Shown piece after piece: positions 33,656 to 45,597 of a DNA stretch of 64,000 bases. The notes beneath the pieces were generated by a model. That model saw nothing but the letters and a program-made list of their open reading frames with translations, did not search any database and was not told the origin of the DNA. The translations under genes and the position numbers were made by a program. Each line of letters opens with the position of its first letter. Within the stretch, counting starts at the first letter, position 1. The stretch is from Alitta virens (lineage: Eukaryota; Annelida; Polychaeta; Phyllodocida; Nereididae): assembly GCA_932294295.1 (NCBI GenBank), contig OW028586.1:11218290-11282289 (forward strand), written 5' to 3'.

Positions 33656-33754
33656 GAAGTTTGCATATAGACCAGTATCATAATGAGTATGGGCTGGTCA
33701 TGACACGTCTTGCAGAGACAAAATGACGTCAATGACTTAATTTTGCCCACTGGG

Positions 33755-34466
33755 GTGTTACAAGCAGAAATGCTTTTTTCACATGTGACATAGGAAATAC
33801 AGGCTAAATTCAGCACTGTGGATTATAAGCATGATAAGGGAGGCTTGCAGTGTTTCAGATTCCTAGCCATACTGAAATGTGATAGTTATTGCTCGGAATG
33901 CCCGAGGGAGGCTAAAGAAGTTACTAGGAACATATTTAGCCCAAATAACTTACTCATTCTGATTAGAACCGTTTGATGAATGTGTGTTAACCTACTCGGG
34001 TCGGTGTATAATGCGGACCACGCAGACCATGCGGACCAGCAGTAAACCAACACAGAAGGGGCGCTCAGAAGCCATTCTTAAATGGGGCAGGGATGGTATA
34101 ATGCCAACCAAAACCCATGTAACTCATCTGAGGGCATCATGCAGACCACACACACATAATTAATATGAACTTAAGTAAATTATATAACATATTAACTTAA
34201 TTAAATAATTTGTAATGAAGACTGTGGTTTCTCAAAAATTACAACAAAATTATGTCCATGAAATTAGCAATAAAGTATTAAGGCATATAATTAAAGCTCA
34301 TTCAAAATTAAGATAATTTTTACTTGGTCTGCACTTTAAAAAATTCTTGTATTTCTAATATAATATTAATAGGGGTCTGCACTTTCCATTACTGACATAA
34401 ACTTGGTCTGCATTTTCTAAACCCCCGTCTTGCACTCCCCCTTGTGAGCAGGTTGGAATTGACCAC
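33755..34466. other. No gene recognised
   Basis: Contains repeated gcagacc/ggtctgca words (34000-34160 and 34325-34415), possibly the ends of a degraded element. There is no coding frame. Confidence 0.4.
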
Positions 34467-34545
34467 ATTCGGGTGACGAACAGACCAGTTTTGGTGTGAA
34501 CCGACTTTTTTCGAGTGACGAATGGACCTGTTTTGGCGGGGACGA
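34467..34545. repeat. Two-unit degenerate tandem repeat
   Basis: The unit tcgrgtgacgaa...gaccagttttgg occurs twice about 40 bp apart in a locally GC-rich stretch. Confidence 0.55.
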
Positions 34546-36066
34546 ATCGCGCAGTGACTAATCGACGGTAGGAGAGAGGCGCTGCGAGCAGCTTGGGTCA
34601 GTTTGTCACCCGTAGTTCGACAAATAATATCAAGGCATTTATTTAGCCGTAATTACAGGCATCATCCGTCTACCAGCCGGCCCCTCCCTAACGCCCGCCG
34701 TACCCCGGCGGTTAAATTCAAACAGGCCTCTATCTATTGTAACGTTTGGGCTCTCTAAATACAAGTTAATTAAATGACTTCTCGTGTAATTTTACTTAGG
34801 CTTTACCAAACTTAATACTGAGGTTGACTGTTATTTAAAATGAGCCTACTTCGGATGGAGGACTACGACAAATAGAAACAGTTCAATTTCCCAATGGGAG
34901 CTTTTATTAAACATTTTAACCCTCTACTTAATTGTTGACGTGCAATTTGAGTTGTGGATTTGACATTTATATACTCTGAACCCTTGGTATTTGTTAACAG
35001 TTGAATTTGTCTGGTCTGGCTAAATAAATAAATGGGGCTAAATACTAATTATTCCCGAAGAGTAGAAAGCAACTTTTAGATCTGACTAAAATCTGAACAT
35101 GTGACAGGGCTTGATCCCAGCACTTGTAAAACACGCAAACTTTGAAGCGCCTGAAAGGCTAGAAAATCATGATGACACTTCTTGAAATATATCTAAAATG
35201 GACTTCGCTTGTTTAGGACTAGTTTTCAATCAATTTGGGAAACTCACCACACTTTATGACATTGTTTAAGCTCTCATTAAAATCGTTTTTGCATCTCAGG
35301 ACCTCTCTTCCCAACTTTCGGAGTATGAATACCTCTTTTTCGAACGATCAGGTCACAAATAGTTCCCGGTTTCGGGCGGGCGTAAAAGTGGTTTAAAGCT
35401 GTTATAAAATTCTGCAGTACTATTGAAATTATAGTTTGGATGATTATAAATACTTAGAAAGGTCTTTTAGGCCGAAAAGATTAGTAACCTAATTGTTTAT
35501 TTGCTTGGCAACACGGATCTACTTCTTTTAGTTACACCAAAATCCCACAGGGAGCGTATTCGTCTAATAAGACCAAAGCGACACCTAGCGTTAATGATGC
35601 TTCACACTATATGAGCGTATTCGATTAGGTTACACGGGTGACTCGAGTGACTCGGGTCGCCAGAGTTTTAATCCGAACACCAGCTCAAGTTGGATTTACT
35701 CGACCCCCGTACTCCCGACTTTTGCCGGAGTAAACGGAAACGAAGCATAGCACAACCAGTCGTAAACATTGAATAGCTCCCCTGCCTCCCCAGGCCCCCT
35801 GGTAATTTTTTAAACTAACACGCACGCACGCGCCAAATTACACTAGAGTCGCGAGAGTTTCAATATCGAATTCGCTCTTTGTGGCTTGTATCAAGTTGTA
35901 TGACATGAAAATATGGTTTGTATGACATGAAAATACCAGTTGACATATTTTCACTATTATTTAAAATTACACAAAAATGTATAGGCCTGGGCCTATTCTG
36001 AAAAAAAAAAATATATATATATATCTGAAAACTGGCATTATGTGTATCATAATTATTGATTTTATA
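34546..36066. other. No gene recognised; locally GC-rich
   Basis: Parts of this stretch (34550-34730 and 35540-35850) are richer in CpG than the rest of the window and hold repeated gagcgtattcg words. There is no convincing exon. It could include a promoter or a decayed element. Confidence 0.4.
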
Positions 36067-36979
36067 AGATACAGTGTTATCGAAGTATCTTCTTGTCTAC
36101 CGAGTCATGAAGCATTCTACTACAGGCGAATCTCCAGCAATGTTACTGATGGGTCGAAATTTACGTACCCGCATGGACCTGATTAGACCTTCTGTAAGGT
36201 CTCATGTTGAAATACAACAGCAAAAGCTGATTGACAGATCAGCAACCCGAGGATGTTGCAAGCTTTATTGTGGTGATACTGTTCAAGCTCGTAATTTTGG
36301 AATTGGTCCAAAATGGAAGCATGGGGTCGTGGTAGAAATTTTGGGATCAAGACATTATGTAATTGACGTTCAAGGAAAATTGTGGAAACGACACATCGAT
36401 CAGTTGTTACAAGCTGACTTAAGTAAGACAAATCTAGATACAGTGTTATCGAAGTATCTTCTTGTCTACCGAGTCATGAAGCATTCTACTACAGGCGAAT
36501 CTCCAGCAATGTTACTGATGGGTCGAAATTTACGTACCCGCATGGACCTGATTAGACCTTCTGTAAGGTCTCATGTTGAAATACAACAGCAAAAGCTGAT
36601 TGACAGATCAGCAACCCGAGGATGTTGCAAGCTTTATTGTGGTGATACTGTTCAAGCTCGTAATTTTGGAATTGGTCCAAAATGGAAGCATGGGGTCGTG
36701 GTAGAAATTTTGGGATCAAGACATTATGTAATTGACGTTCAAGGAAAATTGTGGAAACGACACATCGATCAGTTGTTACATTCTCAAATCGAAGTGCAGA
36801 GGGAAGCTAGTAAAGCTAGTAAAATTTCAAGTGTGCTTTATCAACCTGTGCCAAATTATTTTCCTTTAACCCCCGAAGTTCCATGTGTTCAAAGTGAGTC
36901 AAATGTGCCTAGTGCTGGTGCTGATATAACTCCAAGGAACTGGCTTGCGAAGCGTAAGCCAGTTCCAAGCACTTCTTAG
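36067..36979 (+). mobile_element. Ty3/Gypsy integrase C-terminal part, tandemly duplicated
   Basis: An open frame (from about 36074) encodes the end of a retrotransposon integrase: VYRVMKHSTTGESPAMLLMG (end of the catalytic core), then GDTVQARNFGIGPKWKHG and DVQGKLWKRHIDQLL, a typical GPY/F module. A 369-bp unit (36067-36435) is followed by a second, apparently identical copy (36436-36780). 369 is divisible by three, so both copies are in one frame. The tail after the second copy is Pro/Ser-rich and ends KPVPSTS. Gag, protease, RT and RNase H are absent, so this is the 3' remnant of a Gypsy element. Confidence 0.9.
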
Positions 36980-36999
36980 TTATTTCAAGGGGTGTCGCT

Positions 37000-37330
37000 A
37001 AAAGGGAAGAGATTCTGAGCAAACTCAATGGCGGTCATGTCTACAAAATATATCTGATTATTCTCCGTAAAGTTACCTTCAAGGGCGCCAGTATTTCATT
37101 GCTGGTCGCCCAGGACATTCATAAATACAAGCATGTTATTCAGAAAAACGTACGCCATGTCTGAGCTGTCCACAGAAGTTGCCATATTGACGCTACTGAG
37201 CATGCGCGAATAGGCTCCGCCCACTTAAGTAGTGCATGTGCACTGAAAAGGGCGGGAATCTGTGCCTGCTGGGATCCAAGAGCTTTCTAGACATCAGTTC
37301 ACAAATAAAACTTAATCTAAAGTTTAAAGT
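37000..37330 (+). promoter_or_regulatory. Possible 3' LTR or promoter of downstream gene
   Basis: A purine-rich tract (aaaagggaagag) follows the integrase stop, as before a 3' LTR. Downstream lie GC-box-like motifs (ctccgcccac, agggcgggaat) and aataaaac. No second LTR was seen to confirm it. The same motifs could serve the helicase gene that starts at 37551. Confidence 0.35.
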
Positions 37331-37550
37331 TTGACCATTAAGGAATTTCTAGGGATTAGATACCTAGTTTGGAATCATTTTTGCATATAAGTAAATAATT
37401 GAGGATGTTATGTTGTGTGAAAGACTGCAATGATGTCACTAGCTTGCTAGACTGACCTAGAATTGAGGTGTGACAAACTTGTTTCCATGGCAACAATTAT
37501 AAATGGTTCATTTCACAAAATTTGGGTTCGTTTTTCCGGCATTCTTCAAG

Positions 37551-37725
37551 ATGGAAGAAGCACTGCTTACTGTTTCTTCTAAAATACTACCATTTAGGTT
37601 GAAAGCAGAGCAAAAGCACATAATACTATCAGCTGCATCTAAAAGACACATTTTTGGCATTTTGCCAACTGGTTTTGGAAAGAGTGAATGTTTTGGTTTG
37701 TGTGGACCACTACTTGACCATGTAA

Positions 37726-37757
<32 letters not shown>

Positions 37758-39199
37758 TTCTTTTATCATTGCATTCATATTTATAATTTATTATTTATAG
37801 TTTACTTCAAGTTGGTCATAAAACCCGTTTTCCATACATATATATGTGTGTAAAACCTAACCAAAAATATATTAATTAATCCGGTGGCTAGGTTTATATG
37901 TAAATGCTTTGCTTTACTTTTTAGCTTTATCCATAGGAAGCCCCTCATTTGACTCTGGTCATCTCCCCACTCAGGAGCCTCATGCTGAACCAAGTAAAAA
38001 GGTGGTCCACTGTGCATGAGTCAATAAAACCTGTGGCAATCATGCACCGAAAAGACATGTCAGCCAAACAAGTGACAGGTATTATCTAGTTGTATTATAC
38101 CTCTTTCTTATAACGACAATAACCTGAGTCATTCATAAAGACCAGATATTTTTATTAACTTGAACAACAACCTTAAACAATTTATTTCTCTTCCAGACCT
38201 CAACGATGGACAGTACAACCTGATATTTGCATCACCAGAAGTTATCATCTCAAGGACTTGGTGGGACTGGTTTAGGCTGTACAAAGATAAAATTTGTCTG
38301 CTTGTGATTGACGAGGTGCATTGCTTAACACAATGGTAACAATATTTACTTATTTTCAAAGCTCAACATAATTTAATTTTAAACCATTAGCATCAGTGTG
38401 TGACACATATATATGTACAACACACATAAGACAACATAAACTTAGCATTAAGTAAACTCCACATGTACACACATAAAATCATAAATCATATGATGATACA
38501 ATTATTACATTCACATTAATGTAGGGGACAGACTTTTCGAGGTGATTATCTTTTGACACCAAGACTTCGGTCACGACTCTGCAAAACACCAATCATGATG
38601 CTCACAGCAACAGCAACATCTCCTATGGTTGATGAAATCCTTGAATGTCTACATCTGAGCAAAAGTGATGTGACAGTTTTTGCAATTGTTCCAGACAGGT
38701 ATGAGTATTGGCATCGTATAAGAAAAACAGCCATTAAATCGATTGTGAACATTATATTGAAATAGAACATTTCATTTCAGACCCAACATATACCTGAATA
38801 TCAAGACCTGTGATACTTTCCAAGAAGCACTGACTGATTATCTTGAGGTATTGCGTGAGAAAGGTGGCAAAGCACCAAAAGTTCTTATTTATGCCAGGTA
38901 TACCATTTCATACACATGACATTTAAAAACTCATATGATACATAACATCTTTTAAAGAGGAGTAAGTTACTAGCATGAATCTTATGCATTGCAGGGAAGT
39001 TGAAACGGTCACCAACATCTACGCTTGGATTATGTCATCACTGAAAGAAAGGGCATTTACAGATCCGGAGCACCCGACAGTATACAATAGAATTGTTGAA
39101 ATGTTCCATTCCTGTACAGACAAGAACAGTCAAGTAAGAATAGCCAGTGGCATTCTGGAGCCTGAATCGAGTCTTCGTTGTGTAGTTGGAGGTCACTAG
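37551..39199 (+). CDS. RecQ-like DNA helicase, C-terminally truncated, six exons
   Basis: Exons 37551-37721, 37937-38078, 38197-38335, 38525-38698, 38781-38897 and 38995-39199 join at GT-AG sites in consistent phase to 315 codons without a stop. Motifs in order: the Walker A GILPTGFGKSE (about residue 36), LVISPLRSLMLNQV (motif Ia), the DEVH box in LLVIDEVHCLTQW (motif II), GQTFRGDY, and MMLTATATSPMV (motif III). The second helicase lobe then starts with KVLIYAR and MFHSCTDKN and ends at LRCVVGGH and a stop, where the family normally continues with an AFGMGID-type motif V and motif VI. The start may instead be the in-frame ATG at 37503. It is either a truncated pseudogene or a derived single-lobe protein. 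Many-copy RecQ-like genes of this kind are common in invertebrates. Confidence 0.82.
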
Positions 39200-39828
39200 C
39201 TGGAACCTCAATAGATGACTTCATTAGACGATGTTAAAGACCGGTGTTGTGGTCGTAGCCCCCTCTGTAGGTAGACATTAATATCGGCAGTAGAGGTTAA
39301 ATCGTAAAATGGTGTATTAAGCGAGTTGGTAGTATTAGTAATTAGAATTTGTCAATGTTATTCATGAGATATATTATTGTAACTGCATTTGGTAGTTTCT
39401 ATAAAACTACCATTATATCCAAAACCAATATTTTTCAAAATGATTATCAATTCGAACATGTTCGAACTTCTGCATAATATATATTCTATAAGTTCATGTA
39501 GAATGAATGCATTTGATGTGTATGCTTGATATGACGCACAAGCAATTGTGCTGATTTGAGCCTATTATTTTTGTTGTGAACCTTGATAATTATTGTACAT
39601 ATGGTTTAATTGCATATAAATTGGTTGAATTTATTTAATCACCACTTACACCAGTAAAAAAATAAAATAAATTTAAAAAAAAGACAAATAGAAAAAAAGG
39701 CAAAGAAATATGAAATCACAATGTTTTAACTGATTCTAGTAATTGTTTTGCTATACTGTAGGCTCAAGAAATGTAATTTTAAACGAAATGTATGCAGAAC
39801 TTTGTTCATGTAATATGTTTTGAATTAG
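39200..39828. other. No gene recognised between helicase and next gene
   Basis: AT-rich. It may hold the unseen first exon of the gene that follows. Confidence 0.4.
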
Positions 39829-41749
39829 GATCTGGATCTGTAAAAAGTATTTCTGTTCAAAGGCTGCCATATGCATTGGTACACTTCGCAGAGGACGACA
39901 CGTTTGAAGTGATACCAACAAAGTGGATCAAAGACGATGGGGCCTACTACCCCAACAACAAGGTTGGCCTTGAAAAGGCTGTCACTGAACGCAGGTCGCC
40001 GGAGAAAAGCTGGCCAATCTACAACTTTGAGCTTATAAAATATTATGGTAAGCAAAAACTATTAACAAATAACTATATAGTTGTGTTTCTAATCGTGTGT
40101 TGCCACCTGTAAGTATTATGGTAGAGAATTTTATTGTGCTAGTATATACATTTCATATTTTCCAGATGATCATTGTAAAGCGACTAAAAATTGGCCAAAG
40201 TTTTGAAAGGAAGTGGGTTCAGCACAACTGAAGATGAGGCCCTGGGGCGTGGGAAAAGAAAGTAAGGTTAAACGGGGATGGGGGTATTTAGCCCTTGATA
40301 TAGCGGGCAATATCAGTTATCTAGTTATTGTTATGATCACTGCTAGTTATTGTTTCATAATGCATTTGTTCTCCTATTGAAGACATTTAAATTGGTCTTT
40401 CTCTTTTGTATCTGGTGGAAATATAAGTAGTACATTATGTGAATGTGTGAAATACATTGCTGTTTGCATTATATTGTGCAGAGACCAAAAGAAAATGTAG
40501 GCCAAATGTTTAAAATTGTTTTGCAGAAGGAAGCGACCAAGCCATTACGACACGGGGTGCAGCAACCCTGAAATGCCAGAGGTGCCCCCATTTTCACCAG
40601 ATGTGGAAATAGCTGATCAACCTGACTCCAAGATGACCCGAACGGAAAAGTCCACCCCTTGCGCCAAAACAACTAAGCAGTCAAACGTATCGAACTCTGA
40701 TGGAAAATCCCCTCAATCAAGCGATTCAGATGACATTCCCAAAGACTTTGACATTCCTTGTGAAACCACCCCCACCAGGAAATCCAGTGTCGCAGACACC
40801 CCTCGCAGAAAGGCAAACCGGCCTGATTCACCTCATCCAAGCACAAGCCAGGCGAGCCCAACCAGAGAGCCTACAACTAACAGTTCTCTGACTTCTGCCT
40901 CTCCGTGCCAATCTGGTTCTAATAAAGGTATGACAATTTTGTATTTTCATTATCTTTAACCATTGAAGTGTAAAACTTTAATTTCATTTGAAAATACATG
41001 AAAATAGTTCACTTAAAATTAATAGATTTGTTATTATTAAATTTGACCACATCTCATGAATCATATATTATGATAGATGTATTAGAATTTTTGTAAACAA
41101 AAGTAAACAAAAAACTGAAAAAAGTACCGGCTTTTTAATATAATTTCCAAGACCTTTATTAAACTTCACTGAAAATGTACAAAGAGTTTCTTTGATGTTG
41201 CAGTTGGTAGTCTAAGCGAGAAAGGGGTGTCTTTCCTTAATGTTGTTAACAAATCGTCAGGTATGCATACTTTTCACAAAATTTTATGAAAGTTAAATTA
41301 GTATCTTTGGAATAGACCACCATCCCTCATATGAATTCATCATTTCCTTTACTATCTAAATTAACATATGCAAAATTTCAGTACATTAGGAAGTGATTTT
41401 AAAAGTGGGTCCACCACAACCTTTAAGATCTGCTGCATTCAAAAACATTTCATATGCCATTTTTTGGCCATATCTCAGTCAGTTACTAGCTGGAGCCATG
41501 AAATTTTCCATACATACTTTTTGAGGATGAGAATTCATCCCCTGAAAATATGGTTGATTCAGGTGCAGTTATTCCTATCTGAATGATGAATTTCTCAGTC
41601 TTAAGTGTTAATTTCTTTTGTGTATTTATTCAATAAATAATTTCAGAGCTTTCTAGTCAGAAGAAGTCAATTACATACTTAACAGATCTAATAGGAAATG
41701 CATTTGCTGCACAATTTTATGAAAATTGAACAGTATTTGATGTCTCCCC

Positions 41750-41935
41750 ACAGTCGGTGACATCATTTCGTCACGGGGGCAAATACGCATAACTGTGTTA
41801 TATTAATAGCTCAATTAAGTGAGATAAGCAACAACACTTTAGTAAGCAAATTCTACGTGGAAAGATCCTAGTAATCGCCACCATGAAACTGCTGTCGCCC
41901 GATGAAATGATGACGCCCACTGTACATATGAGGTC
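41750..41935. repeat. Possible MITE within intron
   Basis: An imperfect inverted repeat: ccccacagtcggtgacatca and tttcgtcacggggg at the left against cgcccgatgaaatgatgacg and cccactgt at the right. It lies in the intron before the exon at 42110. Confidence 0.45.
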
Positions 41936-42324
41936 AAACTTCAGCATGCATTATGTACAAGGCACATTTGCTCTGTTCTGCATGTTGATCACCTCTGAAT
42001 AAATGTGTTAAAGTTCATACCTCTCAGTAGATAAAACTAGAGTCGTTAAGACAATTTGGCCAATTGATGAATTTATGATAAGTTATGTGGATATTCATTT
42101 TATTTTCAGATCAAAATGCGAAAATAATTGTTCAGTTGCTCAATGAAATCTTGTTGCAACAAAAACAGAACACCCAGTTGCTGCAAGCACTGCTACGAAA
42201 GGACCCTGTGGGAGATGACGTGGGGGATGGTGAGGTCAGGCAGGCCAGCTTGCCTTTAGACATTTATGAGGACCTGCAGGTGCTAGAGGAAAATATGGAG
42301 AGAAAAGATTTTCACAAGGCATTG

Positions 42325-43784
42325 GTAACTTTTTTAATTAAAATTAATAACATTTACTTGGCCCAAGTAGTGATTCTAACTTTTTCAGTATGGCATAATC
42401 TGAATTTTTGTGGAAGAGTTGGAATTGCTTATTGGCTTGTTTACTCATATCATTGACATTGTTCAGGCCACCCCTTGGTCGGAACATTGGTTAGTTTAGA
42501 AATTTTTTTATTTTTGACAGTCAGTTTCAGAATCCAAAGATCTTTGGGCATTCCTAATGATAAAGATTTTGGCCAAAATAACACAATGTAACCGCGCAAA
42601 ACAAGATGTCCAACTAACCATCCCACTAAAATGTCTGCGCTCCTTCAATTATAGTGGATTAGGGACATTTAAACAAGGAAATATGGCCTGGTACTATATA
42701 ACAAACATTGTCATAGCACCATAAATTTTGCCTACATTGTTCTTTCATGTAATCAAACTATATAACTTGACTAAGACCTTAATGTTGTTGACCACTGAAT
42801 TCCGAAAAAAATTGCACCATAGAGTTCTGAAATCATGTACACAGGTAGATTTCCCTCCATTCTATCTCCTAACTTAAAGCAGCTCTTAGCGACCCAGGGT
42901 ATAACAGCACTCACGGCAAGAATATTTTAAACTCTCCTGCTTCACACTCCTGTGTTTTTTCGCAAAAAAAGTCTATGTCCGGTTGTACTGAGCCAATTCT
43001 TATCAAATAAACTTCGAAATTCTTATTTATAAAAATCCCCATCACTGTAGCCTGTTAAATTTTTCCAGAGTTGCAATGACTAAAAATTATTAACATTGTT
43101 GTGTCTATAAGCATTACAACTGTCCAAGCAATCAGTAACTTGATGCTCATGCTTTTTTTTAATTTGATAAAAGCATTGCTAAAATTATATGGCTAGATTG
43201 TTGACAATTGGTTCTGTGCATGGCACAGATTTAATGCTAGTTCTATTTGTTAAGTACTTTATGTCCCCAGCACGTATGGTTTCCAAAATTCAGCCATGTG
43301 GCAGGGGATGGCCTTTAATGAGTATTTGTGAGGAAGGTCTGTGGTAGTGAAAACCAAAACATGGTACTGTGGGAGTTGATTACCTTTCACATTCCTTATT
43401 TAATATTCATTCATCTTGTACTTGTAAAATTGGTCCCAAATTTGTACATGTGCTTTTATACACAATTGGAATGCTTGCTTGTCCTGGACACAATTTAACT
43501 TATACAGCACAATAGGTAAATATTTAATGTTACGCTCTGTACATGCAAATCAGATAGTATTCTTATTTTATTAAATGATTTTTATCAAAGCAAGACGGAT
43601 TCTGACAACAAATTATTCAGTAACAGATTCTATTTCACTAATATTCCGTTCCGATAGCCTTTTATTCTTGCATGCCGTGAAGTTAACCATGGAAAACCTC
43701 TTCCCCCCTCCATCTCATGAATGTACAATGAAATAAAAAATCTATTGCTACACATGCAATTATTATGCTTTTACTTATTTGTAG
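42325..43784. other. Long intron, nothing else recognised
   Basis: The longest intron of the DUF4806-type gene model. No element or exon was recognised in it. Confidence 0.45.
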
Positions 43785-45022
43785 ACCCATGAATTGGCTC
43801 TGATGGGGGGCATCGATCAGAAAGATGTGATCAGGCGGATAATGGGCCATCTTTTTACTAAGTCTCTAGCCGTCCAATTCAACCTGAGAGGGAGGGGGAG
43901 CAAAAAATCATTTTGCTCTCTGAAAATTTGGAAATCTGTGAAAGGTATTTTAATAAGCTTCTTCCTTTATTATAGAATACAAATTGACAATATTAATTTA
44001 ATTGGTCAAATTTAAGACTATGGTTTAATTAAGTTAATGAATGATAATTTTTTTTGATAACAGACGCTGCAGCAAAACAAGGCGTCGCAGAAGCGTTGGT
44101 GGAGAGGCTTGTGGGCAACTGGCTGAAATATGCGCCGGACAGGCAGGGCGGCAGAAGGGCCAGAGACAAGAAAAAAGAAACTGGTAGGTTTAATTTTTTA
44201 TACATCTGGTTTACGACAAAATAATTGCAGACTTTTCGCCTTAAGATGAAATTATTTGTAGTTAGCTTCATCCGTGTGGCGTATTAAGGGGAGAGGCATT
44301 GGAAAACACTTTTTTTGAAGAATCGCCCCAACCCTCCCCCCCCCTCCCTGCAGGGAATTTCCAGATACGCCCCTGCAAGTCAAGCCATGCAATCTTGACA
44401 GTCAAGCTTGTTAGCCATGAATACCAAGCCTATCAATGAGTGCATTTGATGATGTATACGTAACAGAAGAACGTCGTATAAAATAATATATATATGTACT
44501 ACCGTCACTATTATGTAGTAAGAATTGCTTGGTCATAGCTCTTCCAGTACGCTCGATAGTACCCTGTTAACATAGCATTTCATTTCTTGAATTTCCAATT
44601 AAATCTGGGCTCACTCTATCATTAAATTTAGCTTAGCAAAAGTTGCTAAAAGACCGAAATTTCTTTTAGCAAATAAGATTTTGATTTAGCATTACTCAAA
44701 TCTATTGTACAGTTTGAAATAGAAACAATACATAATTGATTTGCATGCATGTCTGAGGTGCTGTAAAGAGTCACATATAATCTATCCTCATTAAATTTCT
44801 TTATTAAATGTCTCCCTGTTTTCTTTTCTCATTGTAGCAGCGGCATTGGTGGAACTCGCCAGAACCATTACTTCTAGCTCAAGTGACGCAAGCGACTAGT
44901 AGGCCTAACTAGTTACAGTGGATTATGAATTTATAATTGCACACATTCAGAATGTGGAATGTTATTTGATTTATATATATATATATATAAAGATTTCTAA
45001 AATAGATTCCATCGTACTGTTA

Positions 45023-45239
45023 TTTATTGTTGTCACTCACTCCAACATGAAGTTGGTCTGACGATGGGCCAACGTTGTTGATGCCAACTATGTTGGCTCG
45101 GCGTCGGCCCAACGTCGGGCCAACGAGGTCGCATTCCGACGTCGGCTCAGCGGTGGAGCCAAATGACAAGGCCAACGTTGTAAGCCAATGTCGGCCCGAC
45201 CCAACCGCTGACGTTGGCCCAACGTTGTAATGCTATCTG
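45023..45239. mobile_element. Right end of a CCCAG-type DNA transposon, AACGTTGG array
   Basis: A dense array of self-complementary words (ggccaacgttg, cgtcggcccaacgtcgggcc, tggcccaacgttgt) ends at 45239 with atgctatctggg. Read inward, the terminus is CCCAGATAGC. It shares the CCCAG end and palindromic subterminal layout with the element at 30795-33754, but with a different repeated word. The body would lie to the left, where the DUF4806-type gene ends 123 bp away. No matching left end was found in the window. Confidence 0.65.
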
Positions 45240-45597
45240 GGAATTGCAGTTATAAGAACATATAAATTGCAGTTATCAGCACATATATCGTCTGTCTCAT
45301 GGAAGACTGATCTAATTCAAATTAGACCAGTTTTGAATTCATCTCATTTTGACTATTTATTTGGAAAAATATTATTAACTGAGTGTTTATGATAGTGTGC
45401 GCAGTAAACCAAAATGATTGCCACTTGCCCTATAAAACCTGTTACAAAATGCTAATTGGAGTCCAAGATGTCCCTATTTTTGGAACTCATGAATTTCTTC
45501 ACAGTGTTCATCATATTCTGACAAGTGTGAAAATATTTAATAGCAATCCATTCTGTGAGCATCAAAGCCAATTAAGTGAACATCAAAAGTATTAACT
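45240..45597. other. No gene recognised
   Basis: Contains a short direct repeat (gaattgcagttat / aaattgcagttat) directly beside the transposon end. Nothing else was recognised. Confidence 0.5.

Larger units (their letters stand above)
30795..33754. mobile_element. 2.96-kb TIR DNA transposon ending in CCCAG
   Basis: The left end (CCCAGTGGG, then aagacgtcattttcttgtct and actggtcatgacg) is mirrored at the right end (gctggtcatgacacg, gagacaaaatgacgtc, CCCACTGGG). The terminal inverted repeat is about 45 bp, with further scattered matches inward. Both ends are packed with ACGTC/GACGT words; the right one carries a 59-bp tandem array. No target duplication is obvious (agtt left, gtgt right), so the element is old or of unusual type. 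It holds one 139-codon frame but no recognised transposase, so it may be non-autonomous. Confidence 0.8.
39829..44899 (+). pseudogene. Multi-exon DUF4806-type gene, one frame break
   Basis: Exon-like blocks: about 39829-40047 (YALVHFAEDDTFEVIPTKW then SWPIYNFELIKYY), 40166-40261, about 40528-40926 (Ser/Pro-rich linker), about 41208-41269, 42110-42324 (LLNEILLQQKQNTQLLQALL, then LPLDIYEDLQVLEENM), 43785-43944 (MGGIDQKDVIRRIMGHLFTK, then FNLRGRGSKKSF), 44064-44183 and 44838-44899 (ends SSSSDASD). The tryptophan-rich N-terminus, charged linker and C-terminal domain match DUF4806 proteins. A BEN-like domain is an alternative for the last part. Splice phases agree throughout except in the second block, where a one-base shift near 40200 is needed. 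This is a pseudogene or a sequence error. The function of the family is unknown; the nuclear, transposon-linked setting is only suggestive. Confidence 0.75.

Noticed and set aside
34000..34420. Possible MITE with gcagacc/ggtctgc ends
   Set aside because: The words recur, but no defined termini or duplication could be fixed by eye.
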